Shown here: piece after piece, positions 15,747-24,981 of the stretch
How the letters are laid out: every line of letters begins with the position of its first letter
How positions within the stretch are numbered: position 1 is the first letter of the stretch
Origin: Treponema sp. UBA4267
Lineage (GTDB): Bacteria; Spirochaetota; Spirochaetia; Treponematales; Treponemataceae
Direction of reading: 5' to 3'
NCBI GenBank assembly: GCA_002395155.1
Contig: DGWD01000004.1
Span: 3,282 to 63,357, forward strand
Length of the DNA: 60,076 bases
Program-made: the position numbers and the translations under genes
Notes under the pieces: generated by a model
Seen by the model: only the letters and a program-made list of their open reading frames with translations
Databases searched by the model: none
What the model was told of the DNA's origin: nothing

Positions 15747-18065
15747 ATGAACAGACGACTTATCACAGCAGCTTTACCTTACGTTAATAACATTCCACAT
15801 TTGGGAAATATAATTCAGTCGCTTTCGGGCGATGTTTTTGCACGTTTTTGCCGCAGCCGCGGTTACGACACTCTTTACATCTGCGGTGTAGATGAATACG
15901 GTACTGCAACCGAAACAAAGGCTCTTGAAGAAAAAACAGACCCTCGTTCTCTCTGCGACCACTACTATGGTGAGCACACAAAAATCTACGAATGGTTTAA
16001 AATTGATTTTGATAAATTCGGTCGTACTTCTAACGAACAGTGTACAGAAATTACACAGTCACTTTTCAACGATCTGGATAAGGCCGGACTCATTCACGAG
16101 CATGTAAACAAGCAGCTTTTCTGTCCTCACTGTAATATGTTCCTTGCAGACCGCTATGTTGATGGAACCTGTCCAAAGTGTGGTTACGAAAAGGCCCGCG
16201 GTGACCAGTGCGATAAGTGTGGTTCTCTGCTTGACCCGACTGAACTTAAAGAGCCTCGCTGCCATACCTGCGGCGGAACTCCAGAAATTCGCGAAACAAA
16301 ACACCTTTATATTGACCTTCCTGCAATGAGCGGCAAGCTCAATGAATGGATGGAAAAGGCTAGTGTTGAAGGTCGCTGGGCTGATAACGCCATCAACATG
16401 ACTAAGGCTTGGATCCGCGATGGTCTTCAGGAACGTGCAATTACCCGCGATCTTAAGTGGGGTATTCCTGTTCCAAAGCCTGGTTATGAAAACAAAGTAT
16501 TCTATGTTTGGTTCAACGCACCAATCGGATATATTTCAATTACAAAGCAGCTGGCTGATGAACTTGTAAAGGCCGGCAAGCAGAGCTTTGACTGGAAAAG
16601 CTGGTGGATTCCAAGTGAATCAGAAGAAGCTAAGGGTAAGCCTAAGGTTGACCTCTTCCAGTTCATCGGTAAAGACAATATTCCTTTCCACACTGTAATT
16701 TTCCCTTCTACAATGCTTGGTTCTCCTCACGAGTGGACAAAGCTTCATCATATGTCTTCTACTGAGTTCTTAAACTACGAAGACGGAAAGTTCTCTAAGA
16801 GTCTTGGAGTTGGTGTATTTGGAAGTGACGCAATTGAGAGTGGAATCCCTGCTGATGCATGGCGTTTCTACATCTTCTATAACCGCCCTGAAAAGCAGGA
16901 CTATCAGTTCACATGGAAAGACTTTATGGAAAAGCTTAACGGCGAGCTGATTGGTAACCTGGGAAACCTTGTAAACCGTACACTTTTATTTGTAAATAAA
17001 TATTATGATGGAAAAATTCCTGCAGCTGCAGAAGATACAGAACTCTGGACTCAAGTTCGTGCACTCGAAAAAAAAGCTACAGATTATCTTGAATGGGCAG
17101 ATTTGAAAGATGCTTTCCACACAATGTTTGAAATTTCTGATATCTGTAACAAAAAGTTCCAGGCAACTGAGCCTTGGAAGGCACGTACAGAAAATCCGGC
17201 TGTAGCTGAAAGCCTGATTCACAACCTCTGCTATGTAATTAAGGATTTGATGATTATGATGAATCCTTATATGCCACAGTACACTCAGAAAATCATGAGC
17301 TACTTTGGAAAGTCTATTCAGGTGAAGAAGGTTGGAATGGAAACTCAGCCTGGCTACACCTGGGAAGACCTTGGAAAGCTTGAAGGCCTTACTACTGTTG
17401 GACCTACTGAAGTTTACTTCAAACCAATGGATCAGAAGACTATGCTTGCCTTCCGCGAAAAGTTTGCAGGAAAGCAGAATAAGAATTCAAACAAAGATAA
17501 ACAGGATAAAAAAGATAAAAAAGCACAGAAGAAAGCAGAACCTGTTGTACTTCCTTTAGACCAGCAGGCTGATTTCTTCAACAAAAATATTGAACTCACT
17601 GTAGCAAAAATTATTGACGTAAAGCCAAACCCAGAAGGTGAAAAACTTTATATCGAAACTCTTGATGATGGAAGCGGAACTCCTCGTACAATTCAGTCTG
17701 GACTCCGCATGTATCTCAAAGAATCAGACCTTCTTGGAAAGCATGTAATTATTGCAAGCAATCTTGCACCTCGTACAATGCGTGGGGTTGAAAGCCGCGG
17801 TATGCTTCTGGCAGGCGATTATAAAGATGCTGAAGGTAAGGATTGTGTAGAAGTTCTTGATGCATCATGGGCAGCTCCAGGAACAAAGGTAGTTCTTGAA
17901 GGTGCTGATGTAAATGCCGCAAAGAAAGAACAAATTACTGGTGATGAATTCTTTGCAGTTCAGATAAACGCTGTAAATGGTCTTGTAGAAATTGCCGGCA
18001 AAAAATTACTTGCAGACGGAAAAGAAATCAAAACTACAAAGGCATTAAATTCAGAAATAGGCTAA
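15747..18065 (+). CDS. metG: methionyl-tRNA synthetase with C-terminal tRNA-binding domain
   Basis: A 772-residue class I synthetase that charges tRNA-Met. The HIGH-type motif is HLGN (residues 18-21). Four CxxC knuckles (CPHC, CPKC, CDKC, CHTC, about residues 131-178) bind zinc, and KFSKS (about 348-352) is the KMSKS loop. An anticodon-binding helical domain follows. A Lys-rich linker (about 575-600) then connects to a C-terminal EMAP/OB-fold tRNA-binding domain (TVAKIIDVKPNPEGEKLYIE...SRGMLLAG), which dimerises the enzyme. Length and layout are standard for the bacterial zinc form with the appended domain. Confidence 0.97.
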   Translation: MNRRLITAALPYVNNIPHLGNIIQSLSGDVFARFCRSRGYDTLYICGVDEYGTATETKALEEKTDPRSLCDHYYGEHTKIYEWFKIDFDKFGRTSNEQCTEITQSLFNDLDKAGLIHEHVNKQLFCPHCNMFLADRYVDGTCPKCGYEKARGDQCDKCGSLLDPTELKEPRCHTCGGTPEIRETKHLYIDLPAMSGKLNEWMEKASVEGRWADNAINMTKAWIRDGLQERAITRDLKWGIPVPKPGYENKVFYVWFNAPIGYISITKQLADELVKAGKQSFDWKSWWIPSESEEAKGKPKVDLFQFIGKDNIPFHTVIFPSTMLGSPHEWTKLHHMSSTEFLNYEDGKFSKSLGVGVFGSDAIESGIPADAWRFYIFYNRPEKQDYQFTWKDFMEKLNGELIGNLGNLVNRTLLFVNKYYDGKIPAAAEDTELWTQVRALEKKATDYLEWADLKDAFHTMFEISDICNKKFQATEPWKARTENPAVAESLIHNLCYVIKDLMIMMNPYMPQYTQKIMSYFGKSIQVKKVGMETQPGYTWEDLGKLEGLTTVGPTEVYFKPMDQKTMLAFREKFAGKQNKNSNKDKQDKKDKKAQKKAEPVVLPLDQQADFFNKNIELTVAKIIDVKPNPEGEKLYIETLDDGSGTPRTIQSGLRMYLKESDLLGKHVIIASNLAPRTMRGVESRGMLLAGDYKDAEGKDCVEVLDASWAAPGTKVVLEGADVNAAKKEQITGDEFFAVQINAVNGLVEIAGKKLLADGKEIKTTKALNSEIG

Positions 18066-18078
18066 AAACAGACTTTTT

Positions 18079-19341
18079 ATGTATAAAATTGAAATTAATC
18101 AGATTACAGAATCAAAACACCAGAATGACGGAACTTTTTTACAAACTCCATTCTGGTGCCAATTTAAGAGTCGTCATGGCTGGACTTACAGACGTTTTAA
18201 TGTAAATTATACATTACCAGCCGAACAAGATGATAACGAATGTACTAAATCACAGGCAAAACAGGATCTTAATAAATCTTTTGAATTAGCAGTTTTAAAT
18301 CGCAGTTTTGCAAAAGGTCTTTTTAGCATTGCCTATATCCCTTTAATGCCAGAACTACCTTTTGAATGTACTCCACAAAAAATTATTGATCAGGCACTTG
18401 ATGTTTCAGATAATGAAGAAAACTACACACTTGTAAATCAAAATCTTGTAACACCAGAAACCCAAACAATTGAAATGGCCGCCTTGTTATCTGAACTTGG
18501 AAATGCCCTAAAATCTTATTTACCTAAAAATACAATTGCTATCCGTTTTGACCCAAATATAACTTTCACAGATATAGAAAGCCGCGATACATTCAACTAC
18601 GGAATGAAAATTGTTTCTTACGCAGATCATCTTAAGTTAAAAAAGAACAAGGTAGATATTCAACCTCCTGATTCAACACTTGTAGACCTTACCGCAGACG
18701 AAGAGCAAATTCTTGCGAAAATGCATGCAAAATGGCGTTACAATATCCGTCTAAGTGAAAAAAAGGGTGTAAAAATCCATAAATACCTGGGAAATGATAT
18801 TAATTTGTCTGAAAAACTAGACAAATTTTACCAATTGACTAAAGAAACCAATGCCAGAGACGGCAATTCCAGCCATGCAAAATCTTACTACGAAGATTTA
18901 ATCAGATCATCATCTCAGGCAATCGACGCTGGTCAGGACGTTCCCCTTATCAGCCTTTATATTGCTGAACACGAAGGAGATGAAATTGCCAGCATAATGA
19001 CTCTTTTTAGCCATGATGAAGCAATTTATTTATACGGAGCATCAAGCAACCTTAAACGTAATCTGATGCCTAATCATCTTTTACAGTGGACAGCTATGAA
19101 AGATGCAAAAGCTTACGGTAGCAAATATTATGATATGTATGGCATGCCACCTGAAGGCAAAGATGAAAATCACCCAATGCATGGGCTTTATATGTTTAAG
19201 GCAAACTTTGGTGGACAAATTATCCACCGAACAGGTTCATGGGATTTACCTTTAAAAGCAATTTACAAACCTTATTCACTGGCCGAAAAACTTAGAGCCT
19301 TTTGGTATAAAAAAGTAATTAAAAAACTCAAAGGAAGATAA
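18079..19341 (+). CDS. FemAB-like aminoacyltransferase
   Basis: A 420-residue member of the FemAB/MurMN (GNAT-fold) group, which transfers amino acids from aminoacyl-tRNA to peptidoglycan precursors. Visible signs are the N-terminal QTPFWCQFKSRHGW, the central KWRYNIRLSEKKGVKI, and the C-terminal GASSNLKRNLMPNHLLQWTAMKDAKAYGSKYYDMYGMPP followed by GLYMFKANFGGQ. It begins 13 bp after metG and is followed within 5 bp by a DUF5718 gene, so the three may be cotranscribed. Whether it builds a peptidoglycan cross-bridge or modifies another substrate is open; treponemal walls are not known for Fem bridges. Confidence 0.85.
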   Translation: MYKIEINQITESKHQNDGTFLQTPFWCQFKSRHGWTYRRFNVNYTLPAEQDDNECTKSQAKQDLNKSFELAVLNRSFAKGLFSIAYIPLMPELPFECTPQKIIDQALDVSDNEENYTLVNQNLVTPETQTIEMAALLSELGNALKSYLPKNTIAIRFDPNITFTDIESRDTFNYGMKIVSYADHLKLKKNKVDIQPPDSTLVDLTADEEQILAKMHAKWRYNIRLSEKKGVKIHKYLGNDINLSEKLDKFYQLTKETNARDGNSSHAKSYYEDLIRSSSQAIDAGQDVPLISLYIAEHEGDEIASIMTLFSHDEAIYLYGASSNLKRNLMPNHLLQWTAMKDAKAYGSKYYDMYGMPPEGKDENHPMHGLYMFKANFGGQIIHRTGSWDLPLKAIYKPYSLAEKLRAFWYKKVIKKLKGR

Positions 19342-19345
19342 CATT

Positions 19346-20209
19346 TTGGAAAACTCAGAATTAAATATATACGATAAAACTATTCCATCTTTTGGTGTTG
19401 CAGGTAACTTTACAGGACACTTGGAACAGGCTGGAGAAGCCCGCGATTTTGTGAACATGAAGACAAAGGATGTAAATGCCCCTAAGGCCATTTTTCCTAC
19501 CTATCTTCCAAAAGGCCAGAGCTCAAAAAATACTCCGGAATTTTTACACACATTCCCATTTGATTCAAAAAAAATTATCTTTCCAAAAGTGGAAGAAAAA
19601 CTTCAGATTGAGCCGGAATGTGCCATAATCTGCCAGGCCCTCTGGGAGCAAGATAAACTTATAAACCTAAAGCCTTTGGTTTTCGCTGCTTCTAATGACT
19701 GTTCAATTCGTAAAGAAGGAGCAAAAAAAATCTCCGAAAAGAAGAACTGGGGACCTTCATCAAAGGGGCTTTCTACAACTTTAATTCCTCTGGACGGCTT
19801 TGAAGAAGGTTGTATTCTTGACGATTACAGAATTGCAAGTTTTTTAATTCGCGATAAGATAGTTTATGAATACGGAGAGGATTCTGCTGTCAGAAATTAT
19901 TCCTACATCTACAATAATTTAATTGAATGGATGTTGGATAAGTTCAACAATCAGGAAGATATGGGACCTGCTCAGAATATACATTCCTTTTTACTAGAAT
20001 CCAATAAACCTGAAAAAATAATGATTTCTATTGGGGCAACCCGTTATAGTAAATGGGGCCAGGAAAACTTCCTTCAAAAAGGTGATCAGGCTCTTGTAAT
20101 TCTTTATCCTCAATCCCTCTACACAGCAAAAGACATTTCAAAAGCCCTTGAGGAAAACAAACTGGATTTACCAGCTACTTCAATATTGTCTCAGACTGTT
20201 GAATTGTAG
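19346..20209 (+). CDS. DUF5718 family protein, possibly fumarylacetoacetase-fold
   Basis: A 287-residue cytoplasmic protein with the family pattern FGVAGNFTGHLEQAGEARDFV at the N-terminus, LQIEPECAIIC (about 88-98), ASNDCSIRKEGAKKISEKKNWGPSSKG (about 116-142) and ISIGATRYSKWGQENFLQKGD near the C-terminus. I recognise it as DUF5718, which has no known function. The spaced IEPE...NDCSIR resembles the metal-binding EPE and NDVSAR of fumarylacetoacetate hydrolases, so a related fold is possible (inference). The start is TTG with AGGAAG eight bases upstream. It follows the FemAB-like gene by 4 bp, and its 3' end overlaps the convergent ATP-grasp gene by 35 bp. Confidence 0.75.
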   Translation: MENSELNIYDKTIPSFGVAGNFTGHLEQAGEARDFVNMKTKDVNAPKAIFPTYLPKGQSSKNTPEFLHTFPFDSKKIIFPKVEEKLQIEPECAIICQALWEQDKLINLKPLVFAASNDCSIRKEGAKKISEKKNWGPSSKGLSTTLIPLDGFEEGCILDDYRIASFLIRDKIVYEYGEDSAVRNYSYIYNNLIEWMLDKFNNQEDMGPAQNIHSFLLESNKPEKIMISIGATRYSKWGQENFLQKGDQALVILYPQSLYTAKDISKALEENKLDLPATSILSQTVEL

Positions 20210-21443
20210 CAAGCTCTGGAAATTCTTTTTTCAATTCTTCCAGACTAGATTTAATTTCTTCCAGGCTGGAAGAAGTAATAATACATTCACAAAAGCCTTT
20301 TTCTCTTTCCTGCTTAGCGGCCAGATCATTTATCTGGTTCAGAAGAACAACTCCATTTATTGCAGAAACCTTCTTCATCTCTTCATCATTTAGTATTGGA
20401 AGTTTTAAAGAAAGAGCCTTGTTTACAGGAGGAAGAGGGGATATTTCTATACAAGTTTTGTACATTAATTCAAAAACAGAAAGCCCCATAGACTTGGCAT
20501 ACAAATATGTCATTCCGCTTAAACGTGGATTAATTTCTATTACGAACCATTTACCGTCTTTGTAAATTAAGTCAACCTGGGCTAGACCTTTCAAATGCAA
20601 ACATTCTGCAAGTTTTAACATTATTTTGTTCAGTTCTGGACTTAAAGATTCTGGACCTGCTTTTGCACTTTGTTTTGGGCTAGTTATACCATATTGATTC
20701 AGACTGAAACGGAAAGGAGGCATAACAGTATAATTTCCAGGCTGACCGTAAATTTCCAGACCATATTGCTGACCATCCAAATATTCTTCTACAATTCTGT
20801 TTGAATTATTTCTTTTTGAGTTTAAATAACCTATTGCTTCACCATAAGTATGAACAACAGTCATTCCATAAGAAGACAAGCCAACTGTATCTTTTATGAT
20901 TAAGGGCAGATTAAGTTTTTCCAATTGACTTCGAATACTAGCTTTATAAACATTTGAAATTACATTTTTATGACTTCCTGCACAAAAGTACAAATCATGA
21001 TCTACAAAAATGCCTTTTGCAATATTGAAATCTTCCTGCAAAAGCTTTTGTTGGGTTCTATACTTATCAAAACAGGTTAGAGCAGTTTCCAAAGAATGAT
21101 AAAGACACTTAATTCCTTTTTTTTCAAGGTATTGTCCAACCAGAGCATCATTTACTGAAAGCCAGTCAAAAGGCTCTACCCAAAAACTCATTGGAATAGC
21201 CATATCAGGATTTAATTTTTCAAGTTCCTGGGCAAAATCTTTAGCGTCCAGGTTTTTATCTAACAAAATAGTAGATTCCTCCGGCATAAAAGAAGCGGGA
21301 AATTGACTTACACAAATAAAAGAGTGCTCCGGATGAGCCTTCTGAAAATCCTTAAACTGTTCTTCATTCGAAGGTTTAACCTTTAATTTATATGTAGAAG
21401 GATCAAATAGATTTGAATTTGTTGAATAAAATACAATTTTCAT
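20175..21443 (-). CDS. ATP-grasp ligase
   Basis: A 422-residue protein with an ATP-grasp domain. It has a pre-grasp N-terminal half, then LPLIIKDTVGLSSYGM (nucleotide-binding lysine), RIVEEYLDGQQYGLEIYG, and the metal-binding end AQVDLIYKDGKWFVIEINPRLSGMT. Such enzymes join a carboxylate to an amine through an acyl-phosphate; carboxylate and amine are unknown here. It is the last gene of the MoxR/DUF58 operon and overlaps the membrane-protein gene by ATGA, so it is translationally coupled. Its 3' end overlaps the DUF5718 gene on the other strand. A ligase is not a usual companion of MoxR/DUF58 genes. Confidence 0.88.
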   Translation of the reverse strand: MKIVFYSTNSNLFDPSTYKLKVKPSNEEQFKDFQKAHPEHSFICVSQFPASFMPEESTILLDKNLDAKDFAQELEKLNPDMAIPMSFWVEPFDWLSVNDALVGQYLEKKGIKCLYHSLETALTCFDKYRTQQKLLQEDFNIAKGIFVDHDLYFCAGSHKNVISNVYKASIRSQLEKLNLPLIIKDTVGLSSYGMTVVHTYGEAIGYLNSKRNNSNRIVEEYLDGQQYGLEIYGQPGNYTVMPPFRFSLNQYGITSPKQSAKAGPESLSPELNKIMLKLAECLHLKGLAQVDLIYKDGKWFVIEINPRLSGMTYLYAKSMGLSVFELMYKTCIEISPLPPVNKALSLKLPILNDEEMKKVSAINGVVLLNQINDLAAKQEREKGFCECIITSSSLEEIKSSLEELKKEFPELATIQQSETILK

Positions 21444-22921
21444 TTTTTTGCACCGGAAGATAAAATTAAATCAATTGCATTATTATACAGATTTTCTTCT
21501 TCCTTGCTCAGTAATTCTTTATCATAAAGAGCCTTTTCAAAAAGCCAGCCACAGTTTTTAGCTTCTTGAACAAGACTTTTATCTGTAAAATCTGCAAGAT
21601 ATGTTTCCAAAAGTTTTGTATATTCTGCAGGAGCAAGATTTGATTTGTAATTAATTTCCCTTTTGGCTCCCCATTCAATCAAGGTTATAAAACGTTTTGT
21701 AAGTCGGTCAACTTCGGCAACTTTATCTTTAGATTTTTTAGAACGCTTAAGAAACTTTTCTATTTCTTTTTTAAATGAATCACTTTCTACTTTTACATAG
21801 TCAGAGGAATCTTTTTTATTACTAAAAAATAGAGAAAACAAATCCCTTAATCCGTCAAAAATTCTTTTCATAAATTTAACCATTTTTCTTTCACGCCAGT
21901 AATTTTTCCAGTCTTCAGAAAAGAAAGGCTTGATAAGGAATACTAAAAGAAAAACAGAACAGATAACTAGGGCTATAATTTTTATAATCTTGAAAATTAA
22001 TTCAAAAGGAATTTTTGAAGGCTTAGGATCTTGAATAAATGCAGAAAAATCTGGCATATCAAAAGAAAAATCCATATACTCTGGTTCTTGTGGAAGCTGA
22101 CTTGGAGTCTGATATTGGATTTTTTCTAATTTTTCAGCCAGATAATCAACCTTAATCAAGGCCTTATTTGAAGAAAGTGCAAAAGCAAAAATTCCTGCAA
22201 AAAGAAATATAATCAAACAGTACTTAAAATTAAGTTTTAAATCCTTGGAAATGTCATTAAAGCCCAAAAATGCATAAAAGGATTCGCGATTGAAAAATCC
22301 CAAAATCCAAAATGAGATAAAAAGGAAAAAATAGAAAATCAGAGTAAAAATAGCTGTAAATAAGGTTATTCCACCTGCAAGAATAAAGCCCAGAACTATA
22401 AAAACCAGCATAAGGGCACCTAAGGTAAACAAATAGCCCTGAACTTTTTTTCTTTTAGCGGCAAAGTCGGCAGCAACAAAACGATTATGAAAAAGATACT
22501 CAATCAATTCTTTACCTTTTCTCTTGTCATTTTCATAAAGGAAATAATCGTGAAATACAAAAACTTCGTTCATAAAAGCTTCAAGAAGATAATGAACAAT
22601 TGTTACTGGAATTAAAACATAAGGAGCATTATAGGCCCCGCACAAAAAACAAAGTATAAGTTCAAAAATTAAATAAAATACCAGAAAAATAACATGAACA
22701 CCGCTCTTTGTCTTTTCAGTTACAAAGATTTGAAGGACTAAAACATATATCAGACCAGAAAAAAGGGTCATACCATAAGTAAAAATATCAATATAGTTAT
22801 CTTCAATTTTACTGTTAGCTTCGATTATTGCACTTATAATCATCATTGAAGCAAGAACAAATGAACTAATTGTAAAAAATACGACAATTCTTTCCAGTAC
22901 TTTCTGAGCATTTTCTTTCAT
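21440..22921 (-). CDS. multi-helix membrane protein with DUF4129-like C-terminus
   Basis: A 493-residue membrane protein. The N-terminal 250 residues hold about seven to eight hydrophobic helices. A periplasmic or loop segment (about 255-310) precedes another helix (about 313-333), and a soluble C-terminal part follows. That part has a Lys/Ser-rich linker and the segment LAPAEYTKLLETYLADFTDKSL...WLFEKALYDKELLSKEEE, which looks like the DUF4129 tail found on transglutaminase-like proteins of MoxR/DUF58 clusters. No transglutaminase triad is seen. It abuts the DUF58 gene with no gap and overlaps the ATP-grasp gene. Confidence 0.7.
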   Translation of the reverse strand: MKENAQKVLERIVVFFTISSFVLASMMIISAIIEANSKIEDNYIDIFTYGMTLFSGLIYVLVLQIFVTEKTKSGVHVIFLVFYLIFELILCFLCGAYNAPYVLIPVTIVHYLLEAFMNEVFVFHDYFLYENDKRKGKELIEYLFHNRFVAADFAAKRKKVQGYLFTLGALMLVFIVLGFILAGGITLFTAIFTLIFYFFLFISFWILGFFNRESFYAFLGFNDISKDLKLNFKYCLIIFLFAGIFAFALSSNKALIKVDYLAEKLEKIQYQTPSQLPQEPEYMDFSFDMPDFSAFIQDPKPSKIPFELIFKIIKIIALVICSVFLLVFLIKPFFSEDWKNYWRERKMVKFMKRIFDGLRDLFSLFFSNKKDSSDYVKVESDSFKKEIEKFLKRSKKSKDKVAEVDRLTKRFITLIEWGAKREINYKSNLAPAEYTKLLETYLADFTDKSLVQEAKNCGWLFEKALYDKELLSKEEENLYNNAIDLILSSGAKK

Positions 22922-23995
22922 TTATTTTTTTAAAACCCCCAGATTGCTTGTGTTTATATCTTCCTTGTTAGCTTCAAGCTTTGCAAAATAATACTCAACT
23001 TCTTCAGGACCAACCTGGTAAAAAAGGCAGCCATTTGGCAACTGATGTTTAAACTTAAGTTTAGGATTATAATCCAGTTTTCCTTCTTCAATTTTTATGA
23101 CAGAAAGTAAATCTAAAATATAATCCCATTGATTCTGCTTTGGTGGAAGGAATGGAAAATTACTTCCATAAGCCGCAAAACCACAAGCCTGCTTTATACT
23201 TCTGGCATATTCAACAATATTTGCAGCAATTTCTATTGCCTTTTCTGAATAATACCCCCTGTTTCTAATTGAATAATCATCTTCTGCAAGATTAAGAAAA
23301 ACAAAAAGAGGCACATCGTATGAATCTTCATATTGATTTGTATAAAGCTTTTCAAAACGAGCCGAAGCCCTCCAGTTTATTCGTTTTACTTCATCACCAT
23401 ATTTATATTCCCTTACAGAACGACGCATTGTTACATCTTCATAAATAGGATTTCGAATTTTTCTGCTTCCTTGTGGAATACCTGGAAAAACCTGAGTCTG
23501 TAGTTTTAGTCTTGCAGGTCTTACAGTAACTTCAAGATCAGCAGGAATTTCTAATTCAAGATTAAATAAACCAAAAGGATCCGTAGTTCTAAGTTTTACT
23601 GGCCCAATATGATAAAGACCTCTCTCCTGTGCCGATACCTTATAACAAATCTGCTTAACTTCCCTTGGGCGGAGAGAAATCATATCCTGGTTTTTATCCT
23701 TATAGATAAAGAAGAAGGGGGCATCATCAAAATAATAACAGCAAAATACATGCATTCTTGAATAGTTTTTTATGGTAAAAGTAATATCTGATTGTTCCTG
23801 ACATGAAAGTTTTAGTTTTTTTAGACGCCTTTCTACTTTTATACTTCTTTCAAGCAGTTTTACATAAAGGAAAGAGATTAAAACAATCAGCAAAAAGCCA
23901 ATACAAATCATTTGAACAAGCCAATAAGGAATTATTAGCAGGAAAACGAGACTAAATATACTTGCAATTGGAATATAAGGGGCTGACTTAATCAT
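22922..23995 (-). CDS. DUF58 protein
   Basis: A 357-residue protein with two N-terminal membrane helices (about 8-45), a beta-rich middle and the DUF58 core. The core signature is RRSVREYKYGDEVKRINWRASARFEKLYTNQYED, followed by a von Willebrand A-like segment (PLFVFLNLAEDD). DUF58 proteins are regular partners of MoxR AAA+ ATPases in envelope-associated, chaperone-like systems of mostly unknown purpose. It follows the MoxR gene by 25 bp and is directly adjacent to the next membrane-protein gene. Confidence 0.9.
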   Translation of the reverse strand: MIKSAPYIPIASIFSLVFLLIIPYWLVQMICIGFLLIVLISFLYVKLLERSIKVERRLKKLKLSCQEQSDITFTIKNYSRMHVFCCYYFDDAPFFFIYKDKNQDMISLRPREVKQICYKVSAQERGLYHIGPVKLRTTDPFGLFNLELEIPADLEVTVRPARLKLQTQVFPGIPQGSRKIRNPIYEDVTMRRSVREYKYGDEVKRINWRASARFEKLYTNQYEDSYDVPLFVFLNLAEDDYSIRNRGYYSEKAIEIAANIVEYARSIKQACGFAAYGSNFPFLPPKQNQWDYILDLLSVIKIEEGKLDYNPKLKFKHQLPNGCLFYQVGPEEVEYYFAKLEANKEDINTSNLGVLKK

Positions 23996-24020
23996 ACTTT
24001 TTATACTGTTTTATTAACTA

Positions 24021-24974
24021 TTATAAATGAGCCTTAAAACTTGGAAGAGGAGTGGATTCAATCAATTCTTCCAGAATATGATCAGCAGAATAGCCTTTTA
24101 TATTCGATTCGGATGTCAAAATAATTCTTTTACGGAATACAGGCAAAGCAAGATGTTTTATATCTTCTGGAGTAACAAAACTACGTCCGTTTACAGCAGC
24201 ATAAGCCTGACTAGCCTTGTATAAAGCAATAGAACCACGTGGAGAAACTCCTGCTGCAATTCTAAGATCATCGCGAGTCTTTTTAGATAAAGTGATTAAG
24301 TAGGCTAGAAGATTTTCATCAACATGAATTTGAGAAGCTTCTTCCATACATTCAAGTACTTCTTCCTTATTTGTTACAGCAGAAAGTCCTTCTACCGGAT
24401 GCTGCATGCTTCTTTGAGCTGTAATAATCTGGGCTTCTTCATCAGCAGAAGGATAACCAAGAGAAAGACACATCATAAAACGGTCCTTCTGAGCTTCTGG
24501 TAAAGGGAATGTTCCTTCCGACTCAACAGGGTTTTCTGTAGCTATAACAAAGAAAGGCTTTTCCAGACTATGTTTTTGGCCATCAACACTGATCTGACCT
24601 TCGGCCATACATTCCAACAAAGCAGACTGAGTTCTTGGAGTAGCACGGTTTAATTCATCTACCAGAAGGATAGAAGTAATTACAGGCCCCGGACGGTATT
24701 CAAACTTTTGTGATGATGGAATCCATACAGAAGAACCAGTTACATCAGAAGGCATAAGATCTGGTGTACATTGCACACGAGAAAAATCTAGTCCAGAAGT
24801 TTTGGCAAGTGCCTTTGCAAGAACAGTTTTACCAGTTCCCGGCACATCTTCCAAGAGCACATGCCCCCCCGCAAAAAGAGAGGCCAAAATCATATTTAAT
24901 ATATCAGGATTACCTTTAAAAACCTGTCCAACAGAATCTTTTACTTTTTTAGAAATTTCTTCAATTTTTTTCAT
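24021..24974 (-). CDS. MoxR-family AAA+ ATPase
   Basis: A 317-residue ATPase with Walker A EDVPGTGKT (residues 43-51), Walker B ILLVDELNRA (about 105-114), sensor 1 in VIATENPVESEGTFPLPEAQKDRFMM and sensor 2 near AAGVSPRGSIALYKASQAYAA. MoxR proteins act as chaperone-like ATPases with VWA or DUF58 partners; here it is the first gene of the operon. No Shine-Dalgarno is seen. An extended -10 (TGT-TATAAT on the minus strand) ends seven bases before the ATG, so the message is probably leaderless or nearly so. Confidence 0.94.
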   Translation of the reverse strand: MKKIEEISKKVKDSVGQVFKGNPDILNMILASLFAGGHVLLEDVPGTGKTVLAKALAKTSGLDFSRVQCTPDLMPSDVTGSSVWIPSSQKFEYRPGPVITSILLVDELNRATPRTQSALLECMAEGQISVDGQKHSLEKPFFVIATENPVESEGTFPLPEAQKDRFMMCLSLGYPSADEEAQIITAQRSMQHPVEGLSAVTNKEEVLECMEEASQIHVDENLLAYLITLSKKTRDDLRIAAGVSPRGSIALYKASQAYAAVNGRSFVTPEDIKHLALPVFRKRIILTSESNIKGYSADHILEELIESTPLPSFKAHL

Positions 24975-24981
24975 AAAAATA

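Noticed and set aside
15747..18065. Possible S-box, T-box or SAM riboswitch in front of metG
   Set aside because: The leader is only about 70 bases, AT-rich, and shows no T-box or SAM riboswitch core.
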